A stretch of 64,000 nucleotides of DNA from Campylobacter sp. (lineage in GTDB: Bacteria; Campylobacterota; Campylobacteria; Campylobacterales; Campylobacteraceae). The stretch lies in contig NZ_JAHZBQ010000001.1 of assembly GCF_019423325.1 (NCBI RefSeq), forward strand, positions 434,001 through 498,000, written 5' to 3'. The notes under the pieces are model-generated. The model saw only the letters and a list, made by a program, of their open reading frames with translations. It searched no databases and was not told where the DNA came from. Both the position numbers and the translations under genes were made by a program. Positions 45,182-55,149 of this stretch are shown here, one piece after another; within the stretch, counting starts at the first letter, position 1, and each line of letters begins with the position of its first letter.

Positions 45182-46057
45182 ATGGAAAACAAAATTCATA
45201 AAAACCTTAAATTCGCGGGGCTAATAGCTAAAAAATCAGAAGAGATTCGCCCCATCGTGGAGCAAATTTGCGAAATTTTAAAAGCGCAAGGCATTGAGCT
45301 TTTGCTTGAAGAGGACGGAGCGGAATTTTTCGGCCTTAAGCCGCATACGCTTGCAGAAATTTTAAAAAAGACCAATCTTTTAATCAGCCTCGGCGGCGAC
45401 GGCACGCTCATCGGGCTTGCGAGGCTGCTAAGCGACAAAAACGCTTTTATTTTGGGTATCAACGCGGGCACTCTCGGGTTTTTAACGGACGTGCAGCCGA
45501 GCGAATTTGCAAAATTTTTGAAGGAATTTCTGCGCGGCGAATACGAGATCGAGCGCCCGTTTTTGCTTGAAGTGATACTGGAAAACGGCAGCGGCAAGAT
45601 CGTCCGCAAGACCGCATTTAACGACGTCGTAATCACTCGCAGCCATATCTCTTCGATGGCAAAGATCGACGCGTTTTTAAATAGAAAATATTTCAACACC
45701 TACTACGGCGACGGCGTGATCGTAAGCTCCGCCGTGGGCTCGACCGCGTATAATATGAGCGCGAACGGATCTATCGTCTATCCGCTGTGCGACGTGTTTT
45801 GCGTTACGCCGATCTGCTCGCATAGCCTGACGCAGCGGCCTTTGGTCCTGCCAAAAGAGTATCTCGCAAGTTTCAAAAACGCCGGAAGCTCCGAAGTTAG
45901 CGTCGTCATCGACGGACAAGACGTTTTTGATATGGCGGAGTTTCACAGCGTGAGCGTTAAAATTTCACACGCCAAAGCAAATTTAATAAAACGCAGAAGC
46001 TACGATTATTTCGACGTTTTAAAAGCCAAACTCAGATGGGGGCACGGCGGATGCTAG
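45182..46057 (+). CDS. nadK: NAD kinase
   Basis: Phosphorylates NAD to NADP. 291 residues. Diagnostic GGDGT motif in LISLGGDGTLIGLARLL, then GINAGTLGFLTDV, and the NE/D region TAFNDVVITR with GDGVIVSSAVGSTAYNMSA. It overlaps recN by 7 bp, so it is the first gene of a nadK-recN unit. No strong ribosome site is visible before ATG 45182. Confidence 0.95.
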   Translation: MENKIHKNLKFAGLIAKKSEEIRPIVEQICEILKAQGIELLLEEDGAEFFGLKPHTLAEILKKTNLLISLGGDGTLIGLARLLSDKNAFILGINAGTLGFLTDVQPSEFAKFLKEFLRGEYEIERPFLLEVILENGSGKIVRKTAFNDVVITRSHISSMAKIDAFLNRKYFNTYYGDGVIVSSAVGSTAYNMSANGSIVYPLCDVFCVTPICSHSLTQRPLVLPKEYLASFKNAGSSEVSVVIDGQDVFDMAEFHSVSVKISHAKANLIKRRSYDYFDVLKAKLRWGHGGC

Positions 46058-47574
46058 AAAGAATTTATATTAAAAATAATCTAGGTTTTTGCGAGAGCGA
46101 GCTTAGTTTTGGCCCGGGACTTAGCGTATTTACAGGTATCAGCGGCGCGGGTAAATCGGTATTAATAGGCGTGATTTTAGCGGTGTTCGGGCTTAAAGAA
46201 TGCGAGGCAGAGCTCATAGAAGCGGACGTAGAGCATAAATTTGATATGGAAAATTTCGGCTTGATAAACGATACGCCAAATACCTTTCGCGTCCTAAAAG
46301 AGCGTAGCTTGCGATACTTTATAAATTCCCAATCGATCTCGAAAAAAAATCTAAGCACGATCGCCGGTGAATACGTGAAATTTTTAGGCGCGAAAAACGC
46401 CGGAGAAATGAGTAGCGATAGCTTGCTAAAATTACTTGATTTTATCGCCGCGAAAAAAGATGCGGCGCACGCGCAAAGCCTATCGGAGCTTCAAAGTGCC
46501 TTTGCGGAATTTAGCCGCACAAAAAAGCAGCTGGATGAAATTTTAGATCAAGAGCGCAAGATTGAGGAGTTAAAGGAATTTGCTCGCTTCGAGATTGAAA
46601 AAATCGAGCGCGTATCGCCTAAGATCGGCGAATACGAGGAGCTTTTGCAGATCAAAAAAAAGCTTAGTAAGAAAGATAAGATCGAGGAACTTTGGGCTAG
46701 GGCGCAGGGCGTTTTTGAGCTGGAGCGCAGCGTCATCGAAGCGCTAAGTCTTAGCGGACTGGATAGTGCGTTTTTTGAGGATGCGATGAACGAACTGCGG
46801 CTAAAGCAAGAAAGCTTGAGCTTAGACGAGCTAGAAAACATCGACATAGAGAAAATTTTAGATCGTATCGAAGCTCTTAGCGCGCTAAATAGGCGCTACG
46901 GAAGCGTAGAAGAGGCGCTAGCTACACTTGAAGCGCGTAAGAAAGAGCTTGAGCATTACGAGCAGTTAAGCTTTGAAAAAACCAAGCTACAAACGGAATT
47001 TAAACGCCTTAGCGAAAGCACCGCTACCCTTGCCGAAAAAATTAGCGAGGCTCGCAAGGGCGCTAAAAAACGGCTCGAGGATCTGATAAATTCCTATCTA
47101 AAGCAGCTTTATATGGACGGAGTGGAGCTTAGTTTTAAGCCCGCGGTTCTTAGTGAGTGCGGCACGGACGAAATTTGCGTCAGCTTGTGCAAGACGGAAT
47201 TTAAAAATTTAAGCTCAGGCGAAACGAACCGCCTACGCCTTGCTTTCATCGCGGCAAGCTTGGAGCTTACAAATAACGGCGAAGGAATTTTAATCTTAGA
47301 CGAGATTGATTCAAATTTAAGTGGAAAAGAGGCGATGAGTATTGCAAACGTGCTGGTAAAAATTTCAAAATTTTATCAAATTTTTGCGATCTCGCACCAG
47401 CCGCAGCTTAGCTCAAAGGCTGCGTCACACTTTTTAGTAAGTAAAACGAACGGCAAATCTAGCGTGAGATTATTAAGCGAAAATGAGAAAATAACAGAGC
47501 TAGCTCGTATGATAAGCGGCGAGACTATTACTGCAGAAGCCCTGGAATTCGCTAAAAAACTAAGGCAAAGCTGA
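46051..47574 (+). CDS. recN: DNA repair protein RecN
   Basis: SMC-like ATPase that acts at double-strand breaks. 507 residues, somewhat shorter than the usual 550. Walker A in FTGISGAGKSVLIG near residue 30. Central coiled-coil arms (about 140-370) are rich in Leu, Glu and Lys. ABC signature NLSSGETNRLRLAF and Walker B GILILDEIDSNLSG near the C-terminus. ATG 46051 is chosen because the conserved start MLERIYIKNN follows directly; the open frame extends five codons upstream inside nadK. Overlaps nadK by 7 bp. Confidence 0.93.
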   Translation: MLERIYIKNNLGFCESELSFGPGLSVFTGISGAGKSVLIGVILAVFGLKECEAELIEADVEHKFDMENFGLINDTPNTFRVLKERSLRYFINSQSISKKNLSTIAGEYVKFLGAKNAGEMSSDSLLKLLDFIAAKKDAAHAQSLSELQSAFAEFSRTKKQLDEILDQERKIEELKEFARFEIEKIERVSPKIGEYEELLQIKKKLSKKDKIEELWARAQGVFELERSVIEALSLSGLDSAFFEDAMNELRLKQESLSLDELENIDIEKILDRIEALSALNRRYGSVEEALATLEARKKELEHYEQLSFEKTKLQTEFKRLSESTATLAEKISEARKGAKKRLEDLINSYLKQLYMDGVELSFKPAVLSECGTDEICVSLCKTEFKNLSSGETNRLRLAFIAASLELTNNGEGILILDEIDSNLSGKEAMSIANVLVKISKFYQIFAISHQPQLSSKAASHFLVSKTNGKSSVRLLSENEKITELARMISGETITAEALEFAKKLRQS

Positions 47575-47699
47575 AGGAATTTTAAGCTTAAGTTTAAATC
47601 TGAAATTTTTTGCTACAATACCACGTTTAATTTAAATTTAAGTGTGATTTTGCAAAACGACGTAAAATCCGCTTCGAAAAATTTTATCAAGTGAGTTTT

Positions 47700-48497
47700 A
47701 TGATTATAGATACACATTGCCATTTAGACGATGCTAGTTTCGATACCGATTTGGACGCGGTAATTGAGCGCGCCACGATTGCAGGCGTGCGCAGCATCAT
47801 CATTCCCGGTGCCGATATGGCAGACCTAGATAAGGCATGTAAAATTTCACACGCGCGGAATAATGTGTATTTTGCCGTAGGGGTGCATCCATACGAGATA
47901 GATTCTTTCGATATGGAGGTGCTGAAGCGGTATGCTGACGATCCCAAATGCGTAGGCGTTGGTGAATGCGGGCTTGATTACTTCAGACTTAAGCATCAAG
48001 AGAGCAAGGAAGCCAAAGCCTTAGAAATCTCCCGCCAAAAAGACGCCTTCATCTCACAAATCGATCTAGCAACACAACTTCAAAAACCACTTATAGTCCA
48101 TATCCGAGAAGCAAACGAAGATAGCTTTGGAATTCTAAAAGATCGCGCCGGCGATTTATGCGGCGGTGTTTTACACTGCTTCAATGCCAGCAAGCTTTTG
48201 CTAGGTCTTAGCGAATACGGATTTTACTTCGGTATCGGCGGAGTTTTGACATTCAAAAATGCAAAAAACTTAGCTGAGATCTTACCGCAAATTCCGCAAG
48301 AGCGCCTCTTAATCGAGACGGATGCACCCTATCTAACCCCGCATCCGCATCGCGGCGAGCGCAACGAGCCTGCATTTACGAGACTCGTGGTAGAAAAAGT
48401 CGCGGAAATTTTAAGCCTAAGCGTAGAAGAGGTTGAAGCAATAACGACTCAAAACGCCTGTAGGCTTTTTGGCGATAAAATCAAAGGAGAGATATGA
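47700..48497 (+). CDS. tatD: TatD-family metal-dependent DNase
   Basis: 265 residues, TIM-barrel hydrolase. Metal ligands are visible in IIDTHCHLDD, VGECGLDYF, PLIVHIREA, VLHCFNAS and LIETDAPYLTPHP. TatD proteins have 3'-5' exonuclease activity and roles in DNA repair or quality control. ATG 47700 is preferred over the in-frame GTG 47691 because the conserved beginning follows immediately. Its TGA overlaps the ATG of the next gene (ATGA). Confidence 0.93.
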   Translation: MIIDTHCHLDDASFDTDLDAVIERATIAGVRSIIIPGADMADLDKACKISHARNNVYFAVGVHPYEIDSFDMEVLKRYADDPKCVGVGECGLDYFRLKHQESKEAKALEISRQKDAFISQIDLATQLQKPLIVHIREANEDSFGILKDRAGDLCGGVLHCFNASKLLLGLSEYGFYFGIGGVLTFKNAKNLAEILPQIPQERLLIETDAPYLTPHPHRGERNEPAFTRLVVEKVAEILSLSVEEVEAITTQNACRLFGDKIKGEI

Positions 48498-49492
48498 AAG
48501 CCATAAAATTTATACTGCTAGCCCTGCTTTTAATGGGCGAAGCGTTTGCGAGCCAGCCCGGTCTGATGCGCGCAAATCACGATTATATTTTAAATCAATT
48601 CGGCATCGAAAATAACGAATCGAGCAAAAACGTAGTCGCGGGCATATTCCGTGCGATCAATGCAAGCGATCGCAAGCAGTTTAAGCATATCGTGACTTCG
48701 CAGTCGCACAATGCCTACTTAGTCAAATCCGAGGTCGATAACATCGAAGCTCCGGAATTCTTGTTGTATTTGGCAATGGTCGAATCACATCTTAAAAATA
48801 CGGTCACATCAGGTGCTAGCGCAGGTGGTATGTGGCAGCTGATGCCGGCAACTGCGAAAAATTTCGGTCTTAGAGTAGATAGCGCCGTGGATGAGCGTCG
48901 CGATCCCGCAGCCTCTACGGATGCTGCGTTTTCGTATATTTTGCATCTGAAGCAAAATTTTGGCAAGTGGTATTTAGCGCTAATGGCGTATAATTGTGGC
49001 GATCAAAAGCTTAAAAATGCGATTGCAGCTACTGGCAGCGATGATCTGGATCGCTTGCTAAAAAGTCCCGCACTTCCTAATGAGACTAAGAATTTTATCA
49101 AGCGCATTATTAAATACGCTTACATCGCTCAAAATGAAAATATGCGTAAAATTCTGCTTTTTGAAAGCGAGCCGTGGGGGCTAAAGCGTATCGCCGTAGC
49201 TCCGGGCACAAAGCTAAGCGCGGTTGCAAAACAGATCGGAATTTCGCCGTCGCAGATGCAGGATTACAACGCGCATATTAAAAATGGAATTTCGCCGCTT
49301 AACGGCAAGTACTTCTTTTATATCCCACAAAGCAAATATGCAGAATTTGTCGTAAATCAAGGCGCATTTCAAGCGTATGAACCACGTCTGAAACAGCGCA
49401 AGCCAGGACGCGTGTTAGCAGGTTTGGCGAACGAGCTTAGCCTCAAAGACAAAAACGAAATAGCGCTAAATAATATAAAATTCAACAAATAA
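48494..49492 (+). CDS. mltD: Membrane-bound lytic transglycosylase (MltD-like)
   Basis: Cleaves peptidoglycan glycan strands to 1,6-anhydroMurNAc ends. 332 residues with a signal peptide (1-18). SLT domain with the catalytic glutamate in LAMVESHLKN, then GASAGGMWQLMPATAK and YLALMAYNCGDQK. A C-terminal LysM-like region (IAVAPGTKLSAVAKQIGIS...YFFYIPQSK) probably binds the wall. ATG 48494 overlaps tatD and follows AAAGGAG. With rlpA next, this is a wall-remodelling pair. Confidence 0.88.
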   Translation: MKAIKFILLALLLMGEAFASQPGLMRANHDYILNQFGIENNESSKNVVAGIFRAINASDRKQFKHIVTSQSHNAYLVKSEVDNIEAPEFLLYLAMVESHLKNTVTSGASAGGMWQLMPATAKNFGLRVDSAVDERRDPAASTDAAFSYILHLKQNFGKWYLALMAYNCGDQKLKNAIAATGSDDLDRLLKSPALPNETKNFIKRIIKYAYIAQNENMRKILLFESEPWGLKRIAVAPGTKLSAVAKQIGISPSQMQDYNAHIKNGISPLNGKYFFYIPQSKYAEFVVNQGAFQAYEPRLKQRKPGRVLAGLANELSLKDKNEIALNNIKFNK

Positions 49493-49505
49493 GATCGGAT
49501 CGCAG

Positions 49506-50261
49506 GTGTCGTACCAGAAAATCGCTCTTTTTAGTGCGCTTTTTGCGCTGATTCTTGCCGGTTGCTCGTTTCGCACCGCACCGTCGTCTAGATCGTCTGC
49601 GGGCGGTGCGGGCAAGATCGGCAAAAACTCTCCCGCCACCATGCGCCCTTATAAAATCAACGGCAAAACCTACTACCCCGAGCAAGTAAGCGTCGGTGAC
49701 ACTCAAATCGGCATCGCCAGCTGGTATGGGCCGAATTTTCATGGCAAATACACCTCAAACGGCGAAATTTACGATATGAATGGCATGACCGCCGCGCACA
49801 AAACCTATCCAATGAATACTATGGTAAAGGTCACGAATCGCGACACCGGCGCTACCGCAACCGTGCGCATCAACGATCGCGGCCCATTCGTGGATGGTCG
49901 CATCATCGATCTTAGCAAAACAGCTGCCAATCTAGTGGGCGTATTTGCCAAAGGTACGGCGCCTGTAAAGCTCGAAGTAGTGGGTTTTTATGGGCGCACT
50001 ATTGCTAAAGGCTCGCCGAAAGCAACCATCGTTGGCGGAAATTTTATGGTACAAATCGGTGCGTTTAGAAACAGAAGCGGCGCACAAATTTATCAGCGCG
50101 ATTACCACGGCACAGCGGGATATCCTGCGATCATCAAAGAATTTAGCATAGATGGCGCGCCGATTTATCGCGTCTTTTTAAGTGGATTTAAGAGTGAGGA
50201 TGAGGCGAGAGATTTCGCGCATAATGGCAAGTTTACGGGGGCTTTCATCGTAAGGGAGTAG
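49506..50261 (+). CDS. rlpA: RlpA-type septal lytic transglycosylase with SPOR domain
   Basis: 251-residue lipoprotein: signal peptide with lipobox ILAGC (cysteine at about 20). The double-psi beta-barrel domain starts IGIASWYGPNFHGKYTSNGE and continues with RINDRGPFVDGRIIDLSK. The C-terminal SPOR domain (from about NFMVQIGAFRNRSG) would target denuded glycan at the septum. RlpA cleaves naked glycans during division. The start is taken as GTG 49506, 14 bases after the transglycosylase gene, with only a weak ribosome site. Confidence 0.92.
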   Translation: MSYQKIALFSALFALILAGCSFRTAPSSRSSAGGAGKIGKNSPATMRPYKINGKTYYPEQVSVGDTQIGIASWYGPNFHGKYTSNGEIYDMNGMTAAHKTYPMNTMVKVTNRDTGATATVRINDRGPFVDGRIIDLSKTAANLVGVFAKGTAPVKLEVVGFYGRTIAKGSPKATIVGGNFMVQIGAFRNRSGAQIYQRDYHGTAGYPAIIKEFSIDGAPIYRVFLSGFKSEDEARDFAHNGKFTGAFIVRE

Positions 50262-50497
50262 CAGTTTTATTTGACGGCTTTTACCTTCGTTTTTTCTCGA
50301 TAAGGGCTTTGTCAAATTTATTTGTGAGCTACTTGCAGTAAAATTTCTCGTCATCTAATAGTTATCTGCTTTAGCTGTGGCGAAGTGCAGGCTACTTGCA
50401 AGCTATTCGTAGCAGAAAAGTGCGCCTGCCTGCTTAAGCTTTGTTTTTTAATAGGACGCCGTAGCTGATAAAATTTCTATATTGTTATGGATAAAGC

Positions 50498-50734
50498 ATG
50501 CAAAAATATCCGGAAGTTTATAGTTTAGAAAAGAGTTTGGCTATACTTGAAAAATATAAAGACGAGCTGAGCGCAGAACAATACGAGCAAAACAGATCTA
50601 TCATCTGCAACCACGCGATAGAGGGTATGTTTGCAAACGAGCAAGATATAATCGATCTTATCAAGGTCGATAAGGGAGAAAGAACGCCCGATGAGATAAT
50701 AAACGAATATAAAAAAGAGTGGGGCATTTTATAG
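50498..50734 (+). CDS. VbhA-like small antitoxin, no Fic partner visible
   Basis: 78 residues. The segment RSIICNHAIEGMFANEQDI followed by DLIKVDKGERTPDEIINEY matches the layout of VbhA-type antitoxins, whose inhibitory helix blocks Fic AMP-transferases through an S/T-x-x-x-E-G/N motif. Here the helix reads NHAIEG, with Asn where Ser or Thr is usual. No Fic toxin (HPFxxGNG) is found in the window. Family assignment is by pattern and moderate. The gene is AT-rich and lies in an accessory patch. Confidence 0.55.
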   Translation: MQKYPEVYSLEKSLAILEKYKDELSAEQYEQNRSIICNHAIEGMFANEQDIIDLIKVDKGERTPDEIINEYKKEWGIL

Positions 50735-50808
50735 CGCAGTAGAAAATATTAAATTTGGATGGCGAAATATCAGAGGTATTTAAACGCAGCTCATCGTCTG
50801 TTTGAATT

Positions 50809-51294
50809 TTAATCGTGCAAAAAAGTTACGACTTCGTGTTCTTTTGGCAAATTTTCTCTACCTCTAATACCGCGATTGCCGTATTCCGCTAGAGCTTCTT
50901 TTAAAATTTTATAAAGCTCGTCCAGTGAAATTCTGTAAGTGCTGGAATTTATACTTTCTAGCTTATATTTGATAAAAAACGGATTATCCACGAGCATTTT
51001 ACTTGTAGTCTCGTCATAAATTCGTCTTATATCAAGCTCAATATCTCTACCTTTATAGTGAAGCAACCAAATATCCTCACCCGTAAATCCATCTCGCGGA
51101 TCCGGCATAGATGCCAAACATACATGAATAAGCCAAGCATCTCTTTGCTTATCGATAACCCAATTCATCCAATCGGTATCATTATCCTGGATTGGGTATG
51201 TGTAATTGTGTTTCATCAATAGCTCGTTCATATTGCTTAAAATATCATATTTCTTCAAGTCCTCTTTAGAAATATATTCCGCAACAAACGCCAT
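50809..51294 (-). CDS. Hypothetical soluble protein
   Basis: 161 residues, no signal peptide or TM segment; no family recognised. It is acidic and aromatic-rich (NDTDWMNWVIDKQRDAW) with mixed helix and strand, the profile of small immunity-type proteins, but nothing specific supports that. A perfect ribosome site, AAGGAGG, precedes ATG 51294. Its base composition is lower in GC than the flanking conserved genes. It is transcribed opposite to the VbhA-like gene. Confidence 0.6.
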   Translation of the reverse strand: MAFVAEYISKEDLKKYDILSNMNELLMKHNYTYPIQDNDTDWMNWVIDKQRDAWLIHVCLASMPDPRDGFTGEDIWLLHYKGRDIELDIRRIYDETTSKMLVDNPFFIKYKLESINSSTYRISLDELYKILKEALAEYGNRGIRGRENLPKEHEVVTFLHD

Positions 51295-51491
51295 CTAGCC
51301 CTCCTTGAGAAATTCTATAATTTAAAGTAGATCGCTCGTATATAGACCGAACAAAGACGAGATTTCAAATTTAATCCTTTTACTGACGAGAACTTATCGT
51401 TAAAGCTGCCAATTTATATGCGATTATCATCAATTCTTACTATAATTTTTCGTAAAATTCGTTATGAAATTTAAAAATTTCAGGCGCTTTG

Positions 51492-52313
51492 TCACTCGCC
51501 ACCTCTTTTAAATTTAGCGTCTAAAAATACGCAGAATTTCACGCCGTATAGGTAGAAAATCCAGCTTATGTAGATCCACAGAAAGAAAAATAACGCGACC
51601 GAAAACGAGCCGTAGATACTAAGATAGGTTTTGTTATAAAAGACGTATTGCGCGAAAACCAGTCTTGAAAGCCACCATAAAATCGATGCTACGAGCGATG
51701 AGGCAAGCACTGCTTTTGCGCGGATCTCGCGGTTGATCGCCGTAGCATAAGTGATCGCAAATATCCCCCAAACGATTAAGTAGGGTAGAATTTTAAGCAA
51801 ATTTATCCAGCTCGTAAGCTCAGTTTTATTTAGTAGCTCCTGAAGCTCGCCGCTGATATAAAACGACGCTCCAAGCCCCACAGGAGCGAGCGTCATCAGA
51901 GTCCAGTAGGTGCTTAGACTCTTAAAAAAGCTCCGCTCGGGCGAATGCGAAATGCGCGCAATTATCGCTTCAAAATCTCCGAAAAACAGCACCGACGTAA
52001 CTAGCACCGCGCAAAAGCCCGTTACGCCAAGGCTTAGCCCGTTTGCCATAAATTCCTCGATATAGTGCGCCATGCTCGCTTGATTTGCGGGCAGGAAGTT
52101 TGAAAAAATAAAGCCCATAATCTTATCGTAGTAGCCTTTGAAGCTTGGCAGCTGCATAAAAACGCTAAGCGAGACCATCAGCACCGGCAGTAGCGCCAGA
52201 ATCGTGTGAAAGCTAAGGCTTGATGCATGGTGCATGAGCTCGGTATCGTAGAGGCGGAAAAAATTTTTGAGTCGGCTTTGCGCTTGCTTAAGCGTCGGTA
52301 TTAGTTTTTTCAT
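51492..52313 (-). CDS. YihY/BrkB-family inner membrane protein
   Basis: 273 residues with about six TM helices. Characteristic YihY pattern: ASSLSFHTILALLPVLMVS in the first helix, GDFEAIIARISHSPERSFF, and the C-terminal VALFFFLWIYISWIFYLYG. Some members were once called ribonuclease BN, wrongly; the function remains unclear. No ribosome site is seen before ATG 52313. Monocistronic and divergent from the receptor gene. Confidence 0.85.
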   Translation of the reverse strand: MKKLIPTLKQAQSRLKNFFRLYDTELMHHASSLSFHTILALLPVLMVSLSVFMQLPSFKGYYDKIMGFIFSNFLPANQASMAHYIEEFMANGLSLGVTGFCAVLVTSVLFFGDFEAIIARISHSPERSFFKSLSTYWTLMTLAPVGLGASFYISGELQELLNKTELTSWINLLKILPYLIVWGIFAITYATAINREIRAKAVLASSLVASILWWLSRLVFAQYVFYNKTYLSIYGSFSVALFFFLWIYISWIFYLYGVKFCVFLDAKFKRGGE

Positions 52314-52539
52314 ACGGGCGATTTTACATTAAAAATTTAGAATTTCATATAAATTTGCGCAATTTTTCTTTTGTATCGTGGTATATCGTCTATAAAATTT
52401 AAAGCTAAAAAATGCGACTACAAATATATAAATTTATATCTCGAATTTAGTCTAAATTTAGGAAAATTTTTCTAATATGCTAAAAAATAATATTAAATAT
52501 ATCCATAACGAAGGGAAAATAATGGAACGAAGGAAAACG

Positions 52540-54858
52540 ATGAAATTTAAAATTTCATTAGCGGCATGTATGTGCTTACTATGCAGCAGTTTGGCTGCAG
52601 CGCAAAATGGCGGTAATTCTGCGCCTGAAAAGTCGCAGAATATGGGTGTAATCGAGGTAAATTCCGTCGGCGATAATATCAGCGAGAGCGGCATCGACGA
52701 GGGCTTTTTGAGCAAAAATGTGCAGCAAGGCATGCTTGCCGGCAAGCGCGCTTTAGATCTTCCGTATCAGATCAACACGATCAGCAAGGAGATCATGAAT
52801 CACCAGGGCGTCACCGGCTATGAGGAGGCGGTTAAATACTTCCCGTCCGCGCAGATTCAGATGCGCGGCGGCGCTACGGTCGGACGTCCGCAGACGCGCG
52901 GCTTTGAGGGCAGCGTCGTAGGCAACAGCTTCTGGGACGGCTTTTATACGATTTCGACGACGGCGATTCCGATGGCGATGTTTGAGAGCTTTCAGGTACA
53001 AAACGGCGTCGCAGGCTCGCTCTACGGCGCGCAAAATCCGGTGGGCATTTTCAGCTACACGCGCAAGCGCCCCGTAAAAGATCAGTACATCATCTGGAGC
53101 GATTATATGTCGCGAAGCAACCTAGGTCTTGGTTTTGATCTATCCGATAAATTTGAAAAATTCGGCTACCGCGCGGTGTTTTACGGATCCAACGGCGACA
53201 GACAGCCGAAGGGCTCAAATTTACAGCGTCGCTTAGCCAGCATCACGATGGAATTTTATCCGACGGGCGATCTAACGTTCGAAACCGCGGCTAGTTATTA
53301 CGAGCACAATACTAAAGGCTTTGCGGGGCAGTTTGCCCTCGGCGTAATAAACGGTAAGATCACGGATGGAATTACGCTTCCAAAAGCGGTGGACTCCTCA
53401 GAGCGCGGTCTTGGTCAGAGCTTTGGAGGCATGCATCTAAAAACCACTACCGCAAGCGCAAAATTTAAATTTACGCCTACCGATAAATGGTATTTAGAGG
53501 GCGGCTTTCAGTTTCAGCGTGCCGATCGTGATACTCACGGCGTCGTAAACTATTTGCTTCCCGAAGGGTTTGATTGCGCAAATTATGCCGCTTTACCGCC
53601 TAAAAAGAGACCAGGCATATGTAATAGTAATCCGAATGCAAAATGGACGAAGCCGGGCGATTATTATACTCAACACAGCGGCGGTGCTACGGCGGCATAT
53701 AGATTCGATCTGCCAAGCGGCTATCTCAAGGCTAATACGCAGTTTAACACGGGCGATATCGAGCACGATTTCAGCGTGCAGACTAACGGCTATCACTGGA
53801 CGCAGGATAGATATAAAAACGCGAGCACAAACTACACCTCGCCTACCATAGGCAATATCTACGATCCTAAAATTCTAAATTACACTGGCGCTAGGCGCGG
53901 AAGTGGGCTGTATCACTATGCGGTTTTGGATATGTATAACGTCTCGGTGTTAGACGATATCACGATAAACGATAAATTTGACGTGATGCTAAGCGCATCT
54001 AAGGCGTGGATGAGGCAGGAATCCTACAATGCCCGCCAGCAAAGACTTGTCAAAGCCTATAGCGATTCGGGCTATAGCTGGGCGGGAAGCCTGATCTTCC
54101 ATCCGATAGAGGATGCTAGTATCTACTACACTTACGCAGATAGCTTACAGCAGGGCTCTACCTATGTTTATCCGGCGAGCAGCCCATATGCGGGAGAGGT
54201 CGCCTCTACGTCGCCGTATCGCTCCAAGCAACACGAGATCGGCGCTAAGATCCGCGTAGCCGATATGATCGATTTTAGCGTAGCGTATTTTGATATACGT
54301 CGCCCGATCGCGTATCTAAATAGCTCTACCGGAATCTACGGCATAAACGGCGAGCAGCGCAACCGTGGATTTGAGTTTATGAGCGGCGGACGAATTACGC
54401 AAAATTTAAGCGTGCTAGGAGGCTTTACCTACATCGATCCTAAGATGCATAACGTAAGTATCGAGGGCGCTAACCGCAAGGTCGTAAATGGCATCCCGAA
54501 AATCAATGCAAATTTAATGCTTGATTACGTGATCCCGGGCACAAACAAGCTTGCGGTCAGCACAAATTTTCACTACACCGGCAAGATGTATCTGGACGAT
54601 TTAAACACTCAGCACACGCCTAGCTTTTTCGTTACTGATATCGGCATTAGATATACGAGCGAGCATCTTTTAGGCGATAAGACCACGCTACGTTTCAACG
54701 TAAATAATGTATTTAACAAAAAATACTGGGCGGGAATGTATCCTGCGAGTGCCGATGGCGAAGGCGGAATAAATCCAAAAAGTGTCCTAGGCTCGGCAAA
54801 CGGCGTGACGCTCGGTGAGAGTAGAAGCTTCATGCTCTCTGCGGAGGTAAAATTTTAA
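52540..54858 (+). CDS. TonB-dependent siderophore receptor
   Basis: 772-residue outer-membrane receptor for a ferric siderophore. Signal peptide about 1-21 (CSSLAAA-QN). Plug region with LPYQINTISKEIMNHQGV and VGRPQTRGFEG, the pattern of the FhuA/FpvA/FhuE class. The barrel ends GESRSFMLSAEVKF with an aromatic last residue. ATG 52540 is chosen since AAGGA is seven bases upstream and the signal peptide begins there; ATGs at 52522 and 52477 are in frame. The AT-rich leader may hold Fur sites but none is clear. The siderophore is unknown. A terminator follows. Confidence 0.9.
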   Translation: MKFKISLAACMCLLCSSLAAAQNGGNSAPEKSQNMGVIEVNSVGDNISESGIDEGFLSKNVQQGMLAGKRALDLPYQINTISKEIMNHQGVTGYEEAVKYFPSAQIQMRGGATVGRPQTRGFEGSVVGNSFWDGFYTISTTAIPMAMFESFQVQNGVAGSLYGAQNPVGIFSYTRKRPVKDQYIIWSDYMSRSNLGLGFDLSDKFEKFGYRAVFYGSNGDRQPKGSNLQRRLASITMEFYPTGDLTFETAASYYEHNTKGFAGQFALGVINGKITDGITLPKAVDSSERGLGQSFGGMHLKTTTASAKFKFTPTDKWYLEGGFQFQRADRDTHGVVNYLLPEGFDCANYAALPPKKRPGICNSNPNAKWTKPGDYYTQHSGGATAAYRFDLPSGYLKANTQFNTGDIEHDFSVQTNGYHWTQDRYKNASTNYTSPTIGNIYDPKILNYTGARRGSGLYHYAVLDMYNVSVLDDITINDKFDVMLSASKAWMRQESYNARQQRLVKAYSDSGYSWAGSLIFHPIEDASIYYTYADSLQQGSTYVYPASSPYAGEVASTSPYRSKQHEIGAKIRVADMIDFSVAYFDIRRPIAYLNSSTGIYGINGEQRNRGFEFMSGGRITQNLSVLGGFTYIDPKMHNVSIEGANRKVVNGIPKINANLMLDYVIPGTNKLAVSTNFHYTGKMYLDDLNTQHTPSFFVTDIGIRYTSEHLLGDKTTLRFNVNNVFNKKYWAGMYPASADGEGGINPKSVLGSANGVTLGESRSFMLSAEVKF

Positions 54859-54885
54859 AATCTAGCGGGTTTAAAATTTCTGCTT

Positions 54886-54916
54886 AAGCGGCGCGAATGA
54901 TTATGGTGCCGCTTTT
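54886..54916 (+). terminator. Terminator after the siderophore receptor gene
   Basis: AAGCGGC (54886-54892) pairs with GCCGCTT (54908-54914), 15-base loop, with two more T following. It lies 28 bases after the stop. Confidence 0.55.
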
Positions 54917-55116
54917 AAATTTATGAAATTTTATCGCTCTAAGCAGCGAGACTAAATTTAACGAGGCTTGGTTTTAATATATTTTAAAATTTAAGCCTCG
55001 CTTTTGGAATTTCAAACTTTGATTTTAAAATTTCGATCTTTAAATTTTTAAGTCACCGCGCCCGACTTGCTCGCAAAATTTATCCGCGCGCGGTTTAAAA
55101 TTTAGCCGTTTTTGGT

Positions 55117-55122
55117 TATAAT
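55117..55122 (+). promoter_or_regulatory. -10 element for the TrkA-like gene
   Basis: TATAAT 27 bases before ATG 55150; GGAGAG lies between. Probably the promoter of the following long gene run. Confidence 0.6.
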
Positions 55123-55149
55123 CTTTGCAAAACCACGAAACGGAGAGCA

